Positions 1 through 7,899 of a DNA stretch of 64,000 nucleotides are shown piece by piece; position 1 is the first letter of the stretch, and every line of letters begins with the position of its first letter. Origin of the DNA: Streptomyces griseus. GTDB lineage: Bacteria > Actinomycetota > Actinomycetes > Streptomycetales > Streptomycetaceae. The notes under the pieces were generated by a model. That model saw only the letters and a list, made by a program, of their open reading frames with translations. It searched no databases and was not told the DNA's origin. The position numbers were made by a program, and so were the translations under genes. The stretch covers positions 1-64,000 of the forward strand of contig NZ_UAVD01000019.1 of NCBI RefSeq assembly GCF_900460065.1, read 5' to 3'.

Positions 1-24
1 GCAGCGCATCCCCGAGGAGGAGCC

Positions 25-642
25 ATGGCTCTGTTCAACCGCAAGTCGACCGCCGCCCCCACCGTCACCGAGGCCCCCGCGGTGGACCCGGCGCTGGCCG
101 CCCTGACCGGCACGTACACCCTGGACCCCGCGCACAGCAGCATCGGTTTCACCGTGCGCCACGCGATGGTCACGAACGTGCGCGGCTCCTTCGGTGAGCA
201 CGAGGGCACCCTGGTCGTCGACGGCACGGACCCGGCGAACTCCTCCGCCTCCATCGACGTGAGGATCGCCAGCGTGGACACCGGCATCGCCGACCGCGAC
301 GGCCACCTGGTCAGCGGCGACTTCTTCGACGCCGAGAAGTTCCCCCTCATGACGTTCCGCTCGACCAGGGCCGAGCAGCTGGGCGGCGAGGCGTACCGGA
401 TCACCGGCGACCTGACCATCAAGGACGTCACGCGCCCGCTCGCCATCGACCTGGAGTTCAACGGCTCCGCCACCGACGTCTACGGCAACGAGCGCGTCGG
501 CTTCGAGGGCAGCGCGGACATCCTGCGCTCCGACTGGGGCCTGACCTGGAACGCGGCGCTGGAGACCGGCGGCGTCATGGTCAGCGACAAGGTGAAGCTG
601 ACCTTCGACATCTCCGCGATCAAGGCGGCCCCGGCGGCCTGA
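25..642 (+). CDS. YceI family protein
   Basis: A 205-residue YceI-family protein. This family forms a lipocalin-like beta barrel that binds polyisoprenoid or other amphiphilic ligands; the cellular role in Streptomyces is not defined. The domain runs from about residue 28 (TYTLDPAHSSIGF) to the end, with the family core around VDTGIADRDGHL and the closing strand VKLTFDISAI. There is no signal peptide; the first 27 residues are a low-complexity Ala/Pro/Thr extension, so it is probably cytoplasmic, unlike secreted E. coli YceI. GAGGAGG at 14-20 is a good ribosome binding site for the ATG at 25. It converges with the siderophore-binding lipoprotein gene across a terminator. Confidence 0.9.
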   Translation: MALFNRKSTAAPTVTEAPAVDPALAALTGTYTLDPAHSSIGFTVRHAMVTNVRGSFGEHEGTLVVDGTDPANSSASIDVRIASVDTGIADRDGHLVSGDFFDAEKFPLMTFRSTRAEQLGGEAYRITGDLTIKDVTRPLAIDLEFNGSATDVYGNERVGFEGSADILRSDWGLTWNAALETGGVMVSDKVKLTFDISAIKAAPAA

Positions 643-689
643 CGCCCTCGGCGCCCCGACACGACGGGCCGCGCCGCCCGTACACAGCA

Positions 690-724
690 GCGCCCCGCAC
701 CCGGTTCTCCCGGGGACGGGGCGC
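690..724. terminator. Terminator between convergent genes
   Basis: Inverted repeat GCGCCCCG (690-697) / CGGGGCGC (717-724) with an inner CCCGG/CCGGG pairing. It lies between the stops at 642 (+) and 740 (-), so it can serve both directions. Confidence 0.6.
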
Positions 725-739
725 GCGGTGCGTCCGGGA

Positions 740-1771
740 CTACTTCGCGACCTTCTCCGCGAAGATCGGGACGACCTTCTCCAGCGCGTACGAGACGGAC
801 AGGATGGAGTCCGTGGCGAACGCCTGGGAGATGTCCTTGTCGTCGAAGACGAGGGCGTTGCCCGCCTTCACCGACGGCACCGCCTTGTACAGCGGGTCGC
901 CGCTGATGTCGGTGGCCGGGATGCCGATCGGGGTCATGACCGTCAGGTCGGCGTCGAGCAGGTCCAGGTTCTCCTTGGAGACGGACACCGAGAAGCCCTC
1001 GCCGGCCTGGGCCTCGGCCTTCGGGTTGTTCTCGAAGCCGAGCCGCTCGACGAAGTCGATGCGCCCGGTGCCGCCGACGTAGACGCCGAAGCCCTCGGAG
1101 GTGCGCGAGCCGATCGTGATGGTCTTGTCCTGGAACTCGGGGTGGGCCTTCGCGGCGGCCTCGAACTTCTTCTCCGTCTCCGCGATCAGCTTCTCGCCCT
1201 TCTCCGGCACCCCCATGGCGGCGGCGATCATCGTGGCCTGCTGCTCCCACGAGAGCTTGTACTGGTCGCCGCCCTTCGGCACGCCCACGGTCGGGGCGAT
1301 CTTCTTCAGGGTGTCGTAACGGGTCTGGTCGCCGCTGGACTTGGTGTCCAGGATCAGGTCGGGCTGGAGGGAGGCGATCTTCTCGAACTCCGGCTCCATC
1401 GTGCCGATGAGCTCGGGCTTCTTGTCGTACATGCCCTTGGCCCACGGGCCGACGCCCTCGCCGCCGAACGGCAGCCAGTCGCTGGCCCCGACCGGCTGGC
1501 CGCCGAGCGCGAGCACGGTCTCGGCGTCGCCCCAGCCGAGCGCGACGATGCGCTTGGGCTGCTTGTCGACGGTGACCTCACCGAACTTCGTCGCCACCTT
1601 GGCGGGGAAGGCGCCCGAGGAGGCCCCTTCGGAGGCGGAGGCGGCGGAGCCGTCGGAACCACCGTCCGACGAACCGCAGGCCGAGAGGCCGACGAGCAGG
1701 GCGGCGACAGCGCCGGCCGCGAGGACGGGGGTGCGGCGGGGGCGCCGGGCACGGGAAGCGGAAGCGTTCAT
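740..1771 (-). CDS. Iron-siderophore ABC transporter substrate-binding lipoprotein
   Basis: Periplasmic-binding-protein-like lipoprotein (FecB/FepB type) that would capture ferric siderophore outside the membrane and deliver it to the FecCD permeases encoded next door. From the ATG at 1771 it has a basic N-terminus, a hydrophobic stretch and the lipobox LSAC, then an Asp/Ser/Gly linker and the Fep-type two-lobe domain beginning around KRIVALGWGDAETVLALGG. An iron box sits only 5 bases upstream of this start. AAAGGG overlaps the box edge and is a poorly spaced ribosome site, so an upstream in-frame ATG at 1810 or initiation on a very short leader cannot be excluded. The siderophore is not identifiable from sequence. 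Confidence 0.9.
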   Translation of the reverse strand: MNASASRARRPRRTPVLAAGAVAALLVGLSACGSSDGGSDGSAASASEGASSGAFPAKVATKFGEVTVDKQPKRIVALGWGDAETVLALGGQPVGASDWLPFGGEGVGPWAKGMYDKKPELIGTMEPEFEKIASLQPDLILDTKSSGDQTRYDTLKKIAPTVGVPKGGDQYKLSWEQQATMIAAAMGVPEKGEKLIAETEKKFEAAAKAHPEFQDKTITIGSRTSEGFGVYVGGTGRIDFVERLGFENNPKAEAQAGEGFSVSVSKENLDLLDADLTVMTPIGIPATDISGDPLYKAVPSVKAGNALVFDDKDISQAFATDSILSVSYALEKVVPIFAEKVAK

Positions 1772-1776
1772 ACCCT

Positions 1777-1795
1777 TTAGGTTAGCCTCACCTAA
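1777..1795. promoter_or_regulatory. Iron box (DmdR1/IdeR-type operator)
   Basis: TTAGGTTAGCCTCACCTAA differs at one position from the Streptomyces iron-box consensus TTAGGTTAGGCTCACCTAA bound by the iron-dependent repressor DmdR1. It lies immediately upstream of the siderophore-binding lipoprotein start, so iron repression of that gene is strongly implied. Confidence 0.9.
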
Positions 1796-1849
1796 TGACA
1801 ACGGTGCCATCGGGCTGCCCCCGGGCACGACCGCCCGGGGTACCCCACC

Positions 1850-2719
1850 TCAGGCGGCCGGGTCCCTCACATGGTGGCGGCCCAGCGGCACGACCATCGG
1901 GGTGGCCGACGCCGGGTCCTCGATCACCGAGCAGCGCATCCCGAAGACCTCGCCGACCAGCTCCTCCGTCACGATGTCGACCGGCCGGCCCTCCGCGACG
2001 ATCCGCCCCGCCTTCATGGCGATCATGTGGTCCGCGTACCGGCAGGCCAGGTTCAGGTCGTGCAGCACGGCCACCATGGTGACGCCCCGCTCCCGGTTGA
2101 GGTCGGTGAGCAGGTCCAGGACGTCCAGCTGGTGGCTGGCGTCCAGGAAGGTCGTCGGCTCGTCGAGCAGCAGGATGTCCGTGCGCTGGGCGAGGGCCAT
2201 CGCGATCCACACCCGCTGCCGCTGGCCGCCGGACAGCTCGTCCACCGAACGGTCGGCGAGTTCGAGGACGTCGGTCGACAGCAGGGCCCGTGCGACGGCC
2301 TCGTCGTCCTCCGCGCTCCAGCGCCGGAACCAGCCCTGGTGCGGGTAGCGGCCACGTCCCACCAGGTCGGAGACGGTGATGCCCTCGGGGGCCGTCGGGC
2401 TCTGCGGCAGGATGCCGAGCACGGCGGCGACCTCCTTCGTCGGCATCTCCTGGATGGACCGGCCGTCCAGGAGCACCGCCCCGGCGGAGGGCGCCAGCAG
2501 CCGGGCCATCGCCCGGAGCAGCGTCGACTTCCCGCAGGCGTTGGGGCCCACGATGACGGTGATCCTCCCGGGCGGCACGGCCACGCTCAGTCCGGGGACG
2601 ATCTCGCGTTCGCCGTAGCCGAGCCGGACGTCCCGGGCTTCCAGGGTGTGATCGGCCACGAGGGGGCCATGCCTTTCGTCGTCCTGTCGATACGTCGCCA
2701 TGTCCTGGGACCTCTTCAT
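1850..2719 (-). CDS. Siderophore ABC transporter ATP-binding protein
   Basis: FecE/FepC-type ATPase that would power ferric-siderophore import. Visible motifs are Walker A GPNACGKST, Q-loop LPQS, signature [10 protein letters not shown], Walker B ILLLDEPT and the switch histidine in AVLHDLN. It follows the second permease with one base between stop and start, so it is translationally linked to it. The ATG at 2719 has only a GGGGG stretch upstream; a second ATG at 2701 (MATYRQDD) has AGAGG nine bases upstream and may be the true start, giving a protein six residues shorter. The lipoprotein gene lies 78 bases beyond its stop under its own iron box. Confidence 0.92.
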   Translation of the reverse strand: MKRSQDMATYRQDDERHGPLVADHTLEARDVRLGYGEREIVPGLSVAVPPGRITVIVGPNACGKSTLLRAMARLLAPSAGAVLLDGRSIQEMPTKEVAAVLGILPQSPTAPEGITVSDLVGRGRYPHQGWFRRWSAEDDEAVARALLSTDVLELADRSVDELSGGQRQRVWIAMALAQRTDILLLDEPTTFLDASHQLDVLDLLTDLNRERGVTMVAVLHDLNLACRYADHMIAMKAGRIVAEGRPVDIVTEELVGEVFGMRCSVIEDPASATPMVVPLGRHHVRDPAA

Positions 2720-2720
2720 C

Positions 2721-3809
2721 TCAGCCCCCGCTGCCGACGCGGTTGGCGCGGGCCAGGAGCAGGAGCAGATACGGGGCTCCGATGATGCTGGTGACCACGC
2801 CCACCGGCAGCTGCACGGAGGGCAGCGCGTGCTGCGCCGCGAAGTCGGCGACCAGGACCAGCAGGGCCCCGGTCAGGGCCGCCTGCGGCAGGGCCGCGCC
2901 CCGGCCCGGGACCAGGCGGCGGGCGATCGGGGCGGCGACGAACGCCACGAACCCGACGGGTCCGGCGGCGGCGGTCGCGACCCCGGCGAGCGCGGTGGCG
3001 CAGCCCAGCAGGGCGAGCCGCCCGCCCTCGACCTTCGCGCCGAGCCCGGCGGCGGCGTCGTCCCCGAGCTGGAGGGGGCGCAGCGCGTGGGCGGCGAGGA
3101 CAGTGAGCGGGACGAGGACGCCGAGGGCGGTGAGCAGCGGCCACACCTGGCTCCAGGAACGGCCGTTGAGGCTGCCCGCGAGCCAGCGGAACGCCTCCTG
3201 CGCGTCGGTGGCCTCGGAGCGGGCCATCACGTACCAGACGATGCTGGACAGCCCCATGCCGACGCCGATGCCGACGAGGACCAGGCGCTGGCCGGCGATG
3301 CCCTGCCGCCAGGCGAGCAGATAGATGGCGGCTCCGGCGCCCAGGGAGCCGGTGAGGGCGCTCGCGGACAGGGCGAGTCCGCTGACCTGGAAGACCAGGG
3401 CTGCGGTGACGGCGACCGCGCTGGCCCCGGCGCTGATGCCGATGAGGTCGGGGCTGGCGAGGGGGTTGCGCAGCACGGTCTGGAAGACGGCTCCGGAGAG
3501 TCCGAACGCGACGCCGACGAGGATCGCCAGGAGGGCGCGGGGCAGCCGCAGTTCCAGCACGACGAACCGCGATCCGCCGTCGCCGCCGCCGAACAGGGTG
3601 GCGACGACCTTCCCGATCGGCATCACCATGTCGCCGACGGCGAGCGAGACGCCGAACACGACGGCCACGGCGGCCAGCAGGGCCGTGCCGACGGCCACGG
3701 AGCGCCGCAGGCTCCGGCCGCGTACGGCGGACACCTGGCGTACGGCGTCGGCGAGCCGCTCCCCGTCCGCGCGGGCGACGTCCCCGGCGACGGCGGTCTC
3801 CCGGCTCAC
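2721..3809 (-). CDS. FecCD-family siderophore permease (second)
   Basis: A 362-residue integral membrane subunit of the iron-siderophore importer, FecCD family, with the usual run of hydrophobic helices and the family segment RLPRALLAILVG-VAFGLSGAVFQTVLRNPLASPDLIG. The start is GTG at 3809; it overlaps the stop of the first permease as GTGA, a four-base translational coupling. Reading upstream in the same frame remains open for several hundred codons, but that extension is a GC-bias shadow of the first permease. It probably forms a heterodimer with the upstream permease. Confidence 0.92.
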   Translation of the reverse strand: MSRETAVAGDVARADGERLADAVRQVSAVRGRSLRRSVAVGTALLAAVAVVFGVSLAVGDMVMPIGKVVATLFGGGDGGSRFVVLELRLPRALLAILVGVAFGLSGAVFQTVLRNPLASPDLIGISAGASAVAVTAALVFQVSGLALSASALTGSLGAGAAIYLLAWRQGIAGQRLVLVGIGVGMGLSSIVWYVMARSEATDAQEAFRWLAGSLNGRSWSQVWPLLTALGVLVPLTVLAAHALRPLQLGDDAAAGLGAKVEGGRLALLGCATALAGVATAAAGPVGFVAFVAAPIARRLVPGRGAALPQAALTGALLVLVADFAAQHALPSVQLPVGVVTSIIGAPYLLLLLARANRVGSGG

Positions 3810-4873
3810 AGTTCCACCAGCTTCCTGCGCCGGACCAGCCAGATGAACGGGATGCAGCCGATGGCGGCCGTGATCACACCGACCTGGACCTCTCCGGGGC
3901 GGGCGACGACGCGGCCGACGATGTCGGCGACGAGGAGCATGACGGGGGCCAGAACCATGCTGTACGGGAGCACCCAGCGGTAGTCGGGTCCGGTGATGAG
4001 GCGGGCGGCGTGCGGTACGGCGAGGCCGACGAAGCCGATGGGCCCGGCGACGACGGTGGCCGCGCCGCAGAGGATCACCACGGCGAGGGCGGACACCATC
4101 CGGATGGCCCCGACCCGCTGGCCGAGGCCGCGGGCCAGGTCGTCGCCGAGGGAGAGGGCGTTGAGCTGCGGCCCGAGGGCCAGGGCGAGGACGGTGCCGA
4201 CGAGGATGAACGGCGAGACCTGCCACAGCACCTCGGCGGGCCGGGCGTTCAGCGCCCCGAGCTGCCAGAACCGGAACTGGTCGTAGCTCCCCCGGTCCTG
4301 GAGCAGGATCGCGCTGGTGACCGAGGTGAGGACGGCGGCGGTCGCGGCCCCCGCCAGGGCCAGCTTCACCGGGGTGGCGCCCTCCCGCCCGAGCGAGCCG
4401 ACCCCGTAGACGAGGAGGGCGGCGAGCAGCGCGCCGAGGAAGCCGAACCAGATGAACTGGGTGGCGACCGTGAACCCGAGCAGGGTGATCGAGCACACCA
4501 CGGCCACGGACGCGCCCGCGTTGATGCCGAGGAGCTGGGGGTCGGCGAGGGGGTTGCGGGCGACGCCCTGCATCACCGTGCCCGCGAGGCCGAGGGCGGC
4601 GCCTGCCAGCAGCCCGGCGACGGTGCGCGGGATGCGGACCTCCTGGACGATGAGCTGGCCCTTGACCGAGGTGTCCGGGTCGAGGACCCCGTCGACGACG
4701 TCCCGGAAGGGCACGTCGCCGGAGCCGACGGCGAGACTGGCGACCACGGTGAGGAAGAGTACGGCGAGGGCCCCGAGCAGGCCGAGGGCGAGGACGGGCC
4801 GGCTGCGCTTGCGCCGCGTCTCCTTGCCGCCGCCCGACGCCTTCTCCTTCGCCAGGAGGGCGGGGCCGCTCAC
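3806..4873 (-). CDS. FecCD-family siderophore permease (first)
   Basis: A 355-residue FecCD-type permease opening the iron-uptake operon. After a basic cytoplasmic N-terminus (KETRRKRSRP) it has a first helix at about residues 27-48, the conserved EVRIPRTVAGLLAG / GLAGTVMQGVARNPLADPQLLG segment, and a polar basic C-terminus. The start is GTG at 4873 with no strong ribosome site. The gene is divergent from a PPOX flavoprotein gene, and a degenerate iron box at 5062-5080 lies between them, which fits iron-regulated expression of the operon permease-permease-ATPase. Confidence 0.9.
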   Translation of the reverse strand: MSGPALLAKEKASGGGKETRRKRSRPVLALGLLGALAVLFLTVVASLAVGSGDVPFRDVVDGVLDPDTSVKGQLIVQEVRIPRTVAGLLAGAALGLAGTVMQGVARNPLADPQLLGINAGASVAVVCSITLLGFTVATQFIWFGFLGALLAALLVYGVGSLGREGATPVKLALAGAATAAVLTSVTSAILLQDRGSYDQFRFWQLGALNARPAEVLWQVSPFILVGTVLALALGPQLNALSLGDDLARGLGQRVGAIRMVSALAVVILCGAATVVAGPIGFVGLAVPHAARLITGPDYRWVLPYSMVLAPVMLLVADIVGRVVARPGEVQVGVITAAIGCIPFIWLVRRRKLVEL

Positions 4874-4950
4874 GCCCGTGCCACCGGGGCGGCCGGAATG
4901 CGGTGGTGCACTGTTCGTTCCTCACGCTTGTTCGTCGGGCGCCGGGGGCT

Positions 4951-5008
4951 CCCCGGGCACGGGTGAGCCCCGGGCACGGGTCAGCGCCGGGGATTCCCCG
5001 GGCACGGG
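4951..5008. repeat. Three imperfect direct repeats of CCCCGGGCACGGG
   Basis: The 13-mer CCCCGGGCACGGG occurs at 4951-4963, 4968-4980 and 4996-5008 in the leader between the permease operon and the PPOX gene. Its function is unknown and it may be simple GC-rich slippage. Confidence 0.5.
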
Positions 5009-5061
5009 GGCGCCCTCGCCGGCCGGTCCACCCCGGACGGGGAACACAGGGGGGCCCAAAG

Positions 5062-5080
5062 TAAGGTCACCCTAACAGCG
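5062..5080. promoter_or_regulatory. Degenerate iron box in divergent promoter region
   Basis: On the minus strand the core GTTAGGGTGACCT matches 11 of 13 central positions of the iron-box consensus core GTTAGGCTAACCT, while the flanks are poor. It lies 49 bases before the PPOX start and about 190 bases before the first permease start, so it could regulate both. This is an inference by similarity only. Confidence 0.5.
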
Positions 5081-5128
5081 CCTGTTCGACCGCGCGCTGC
5101 CGCACCCCACGAGCTCCGGAGCACTTCC

Positions 5129-5692
5129 TTGTCGTACGCCGCCGACCCCGCCGCCCCCGTCATCGGCCCTCTGGCCGGGGCCGTGCCCCTGGGCTCGGCG
5201 GAAGAACTGCGTGAACTCCTGGGGACCCCGCATCCGATCGTCATCGACAAGGTCCACGACCGGCTCACCGACGACGACCTGGACCTGCTGGCCCGCTCGC
5301 CGCTCTGCACCATGGCGACGTCGGACGCGGCCGGCAACTGCGACGCCACCCCGCGCGGCGACGCCCCCGGCTTCACCCACGTCCTGGACCCGGGCACCAT
5401 CGCCCTGCCCGACCGCCCGGGCAACCGCCGCGCGGACAGCTTCCACAACATCCTGGCGAACCCGCGCGTGGGCCTGCTCTACCTGATACCGGGCGCGATG
5501 GACGTCCTGCGCATCAACGGCCGGGCCCACATCGTCACGGACGCCCCGTTCTTCGACGCGATGACGCTGAAGGGCCAGCGCCCGAAACTGGCCCTGGTGG
5601 TCGAGATCGACGAGATCTTCCGCCACTGCCCGGCGTCGCTGAAGCGGTCGGGGGTGTGGGCGCCGGAGACGTGGGCGGGGGCGGCAGGCTGA
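5129..5692 (+). CDS. PPOX-type (pyridoxamine 5'-phosphate oxidase-like) flavoprotein
   Basis: A 187-residue split-barrel flavin-binding protein related to pyridoxamine phosphate oxidases, closest in feel to the MSMEG_1061-type FMN-dependent family. The barrel core is seen at LARSPLCTMATSDAAGNCDATPRGD and DRPGNRRADSFHNILANPRVGLLY, and the protein ends soon after RVDEIF-type sequence (EIFRHCPASL). The only start consistent with the frame is TTG at 5129, with GGAG eight bases upstream. It is divergent from the siderophore operon and shares the iron-box-bearing region, so a role as a flavin reductase in iron release is possible but is inference; the substrate is unknown. Confidence 0.8.
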   Translation: MSYAADPAAPVIGPLAGAVPLGSAEELRELLGTPHPIVIDKVHDRLTDDDLDLLARSPLCTMATSDAAGNCDATPRGDAPGFTHVLDPGTIALPDRPGNRRADSFHNILANPRVGLLYLIPGAMDVLRINGRAHIVTDAPFFDAMTLKGQRPKLALVVEIDEIFRHCPASLKRSGVWAPETWAGAAG

Positions 5693-5704
5693 CGACAGGG
5701 CCTG

Positions 5705-5866
5705 AGGGCTGTCCCGCAATTCCCGGTGGATCAGCGCACGGCGTCAGACGCGGTGCGTCGCAAGGCCAAGACGCACCCGCGTACGGGAGGTATTCGGGTG
5801 CTTCGACAACGCGGCGAGGCGCCGTAGCTGTCGCCGTGCGCCCGCCGGGAATTGCGGGACAGCGCT
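5705..5866. repeat. 162-bp MITE-like element with perfect 19-bp inverted ends
   Basis: Perfect 19-bp inverted repeats GCTGTCCCGCAATTCCCGG (5708-5726) and its complement (5845-5863), extending to 22 bp with one mismatch. They bound about 118 bp that carry no convincing reading frame. The right edge is 13 bases before the ATG of the SUKH gene. A diverged part-copy is present at 46973-47032, so this is a dispersed non-coding repeat. No target-site duplication is obvious. Confidence 0.75.
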
Positions 5867-5879
5867 TAAGATCCACGAC

Positions 5880-6428
5880 ATGATCAGCGATCCCGTGACC
5901 GAGCTGCGTCTTGCGGGCGCACCGACGGTGGAGCACATCGACTTCGAGGTCCTCGACGGATTCCGCTTCCCCGACGGCGGGGGGCTCCCGGATTCCTATC
6001 GGGCGTTCGTCCGCCACGCGGGATGGGGGCGCGCCTTCGGGCTGTGGCTGGTCTACCCACCGGTTCTGCCGGGGTACGCCGACGGACTGCACGGTCGGGG
6101 TGAGCGGCTCACGGAGCGTTTTCGCGCGAGCTACCGAGAGGGCGAGGCCGAGGGGTTCGACTGGATGACCGAGCCGGACGGCCACTGGTCCCTGGCGGCC
6201 ACCCTGGAGGTCTTCGCGTGGAGCGAGAACGGCGACGCCCTGTTGTGGAACACCGCGTCACGCGACGCGAACGGGGAGTTGGCCGTCTGGGAGTCGCGCG
6301 GCGGCGGCTCGCTGCATCACCTCGGCGCGGGCCTCCGTCAGGCGCTGCCGCTGGTGCGCGCCCGCTCCGAGCACTCCTCCGGGCCCCGCCCGTTCGCCGT
6401 GGAACCCCTCCCCGCCGTCCGTCTCTGA
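5880..6428 (+). CDS. SMI1/KNR4 (SUKH) family protein
   Basis: A 182-residue protein resembling the SMI1/KNR4, or SUKH, superfamily: LPDSYRAFVRHAGWGRAFGLWLVYPP near residues 37-62 is the family's helix and strand core, and FAWSENGDALLWNT near 111-124 matches its second conserved strand pair. SUKH proteins are frequently immunity proteins against secreted polymorphic toxins, but no toxin gene is adjacent here, so it is an orphan. The start codon follows the inverted-repeat element after 13 bases and has no recognisable ribosome binding site, so its transcription signals must lie within or beyond that element. Confidence 0.75.
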   Translation: MISDPVTELRLAGAPTVEHIDFEVLDGFRFPDGGGLPDSYRAFVRHAGWGRAFGLWLVYPPVLPGYADGLHGRGERLTERFRASYREGEAEGFDWMTEPDGHWSLAATLEVFAWSENGDALLWNTASRDANGELAVWESRGGGSLHHLGAGLRQALPLVRARSEHSSGPRPFAVEPLPAVRL

Positions 6429-6462
6429 ACAGGCCGAAGCGCCGATCGTGGTCGATGCGGGC

Positions 6463-6506
6463 CCGACGCGGCGGGCGGGACTCTCGGATCCCGCCCGCCG
6501 CGTCGG
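6463..6506. terminator. Bidirectional terminator hairpin
   Basis: Perfect 18-bp arms (CCGACGCGGCGGGCGGGA and its complement) around an 8-base loop, between the convergent SUKH and GNAT genes. Confidence 0.85.
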
Positions 6507-7112
6507 CTAGCGCGCGGCCGGGGCGGGCTCGCGCCGCATCACCCACAGCGCCGGACCGCCGCCCGGCAGTGCCGCCTCGCCCAGCACCGTGAAGCCGAAG
6601 TGCTCGTAGAAGGGCAGGTTGTCCGGCTTGGAGGACTCCAGGTAGACCGGCAGGCCCGCCGCGTCGGCCTTGGCCAGCCCGGAGCGCAGCAGGGCCGACC
6701 CGTGCCCCTGGCCCCGGGCGGCCGGGTCCGCGCCGACGACCGCGAGGTACCAGTGCGGCTCCTTGGGGCCCTGCTCGGCGGCGGCCCCGACTGCCTCCCG
6801 GAACAGGGGCGCCCGGTCGCCCAGGATCTCCTCCAGCTCCGCGACGGTCTCCGCGTCGGGAACGGCCTTGTCCTGCCCCTCGGGCGCCACCCAGAACGCG
6901 GCCGCCGACCCGGTGCGCTCGCACACCCCGTGAAGGCCGTACTGCCGGGTGAAGATCGTGGTGAAGTAGCGGACCAGATCGGGCTCGCGTGAGGCGCCTC
7001 CGGGGAAGAACCACCCCATCATCGGGTCGTCGGCGAAGGCGCGGGCCAGGGTGCGGCTGATCGACGGAGCGTCGTCGAGCGTGGCCGTCCGGGGCGTGTT
7101 CGTTGTCGACAT
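6507..7112 (-). CDS. GNAT family N-acetyltransferase
   Basis: A 201-residue GNAT acetyltransferase. The acetyl-CoA pyrophosphate loop is seen as VVGADPAARGQGHGSALL and the C-terminal part as LPVYLESSKPDNLPFYEHFGF, typical of the GNAT fold's motifs A and B. The start at 7112 (MSTTNTPRTATLDD) is preferred; an ATG three codons upstream (MTRMSTT) is also possible. The acceptor substrate cannot be inferred. It is divergent from a Nudix hydrolase gene. Confidence 0.85.
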   Translation of the reverse strand: MSTTNTPRTATLDDAPSISRTLARAFADDPMMGWFFPGGASREPDLVRYFTTIFTRQYGLHGVCERTGSAAAFWVAPEGQDKAVPDAETVAELEEILGDRAPLFREAVGAAAEQGPKEPHWYLAVVGADPAARGQGHGSALLRSGLAKADAAGLPVYLESSKPDNLPFYEHFGFTVLGEAALPGGGPALWVMRREPAPAAR

Positions 7113-7213
7113 ACGGGTCATTCTGCACCCCGATGATCTTGAGCGGGGAGGGGGGTGCCGAGAGCGACGGGCCCGTCGCATGCCGGTGAGCGCGCCGGGG
7201 ATAGCCTCCCCGG

Positions 7214-7687
7214 ATGGATCGGCGACTGGCCGCGTACGCGGTGTGCATCGAGGACGGGCGGGTGCTGCTCGCGCTCGCCGTGGGCCCGGGCGGCGAGCGG
7301 ACGTGGACCCTGCCGGGCGGCGGGGTCGAACACGCGGAGGATCCGTACGACGCGGTGATCCGGGAAGTAGCCGAGGAGACCGGCCTGGAGGCCGTGGTCG
7401 AGCGTCTGCTCGGCGTGGACTCGCGGGTGGTTCCGGCGGGTGAGCGCCGCCGGCCCGGAGCCCCCGAGCTCCAGAACATCGGCGTGTTCTACCGCGTCCG
7501 CGTCACCGGTGGCCGGCTGTGGCCCGAGCCGAACGGCGACACCGCCGCGTCGGTGTGGACCCCGCCGGCCGAGGTGGCCGGTCTGCGCCGGTCGTCGCTG
7601 GTGGACGTCGGGCTCGCCCTGGCCCGGACCCTTCCGCCCTCCGGGCACGTCGCCCCGGTCCCGGTCGGCGGCCTGATCGAGCACTGA
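7214..7687 (+). CDS. Nudix hydrolase
   Basis: A 157-residue Nudix protein hydrolysing a nucleoside diphosphate linked to some moiety X. The Nudix box GX5EX7REUXEEXGU is intact from about residue 35: GGGVEHAEDPYDAVIREVAE followed by ETGL, with the metal-binding REVAEE. Family members include ADP-ribose, dNTP and capped-RNA hydrolases, and the sequence does not discriminate between them. It is a single-domain protein starting at ATG 7214. Confidence 0.88.
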   Translation: MDRRLAAYAVCIEDGRVLLALAVGPGGERTWTLPGGGVEHAEDPYDAVIREVAEETGLEAVVERLLGVDSRVVPAGERRRPGAPELQNIGVFYRVRVTGGRLWPEPNGDTAASVWTPPAEVAGLRRSSLVDVGLALARTLPPSGHVAPVPVGGLIEH

Positions 7688-7843
7688 GCGGACCCGCGCG
7701 ACGGGCCGGGGCCGGCGGTGGCAGCCGTCGTGGTCTCCCGCCCGACCGGGACCGGGGCGACGGGCGCGCGCCCGAGCAGGAACAGCGGAACGGGCGAGCC
7801 GGGCGCGGCGCCCTCCCGCCCGGTCCACGGGCAGGGACGGAAA

Positions 7844-7881
7844 CGGCAGGGCCCCCGCCCGTCGGGGCGGGGGCCCTGCCG
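7844..7881 (-). terminator. Terminator downstream of catalase
   Basis: Perfect 17-bp arms, CGGCAGGGCCCCCGCCC (7844-7860) and complement (7865-7881), with loop GTCG, 18 bases past the catalase stop. It also lies downstream of the plus-strand Nudix gene and may terminate both. Confidence 0.85.
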
Positions 7882-7899
7882 TTCGGCGCCGGATCCGTC

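Noticed and set aside
4951..5008. CRISPR-like spaced 13-mer repeats
   Set aside because: Only three copies with 4- and 15-base gaps, no cas genes, and simple GC sequence; not an array.
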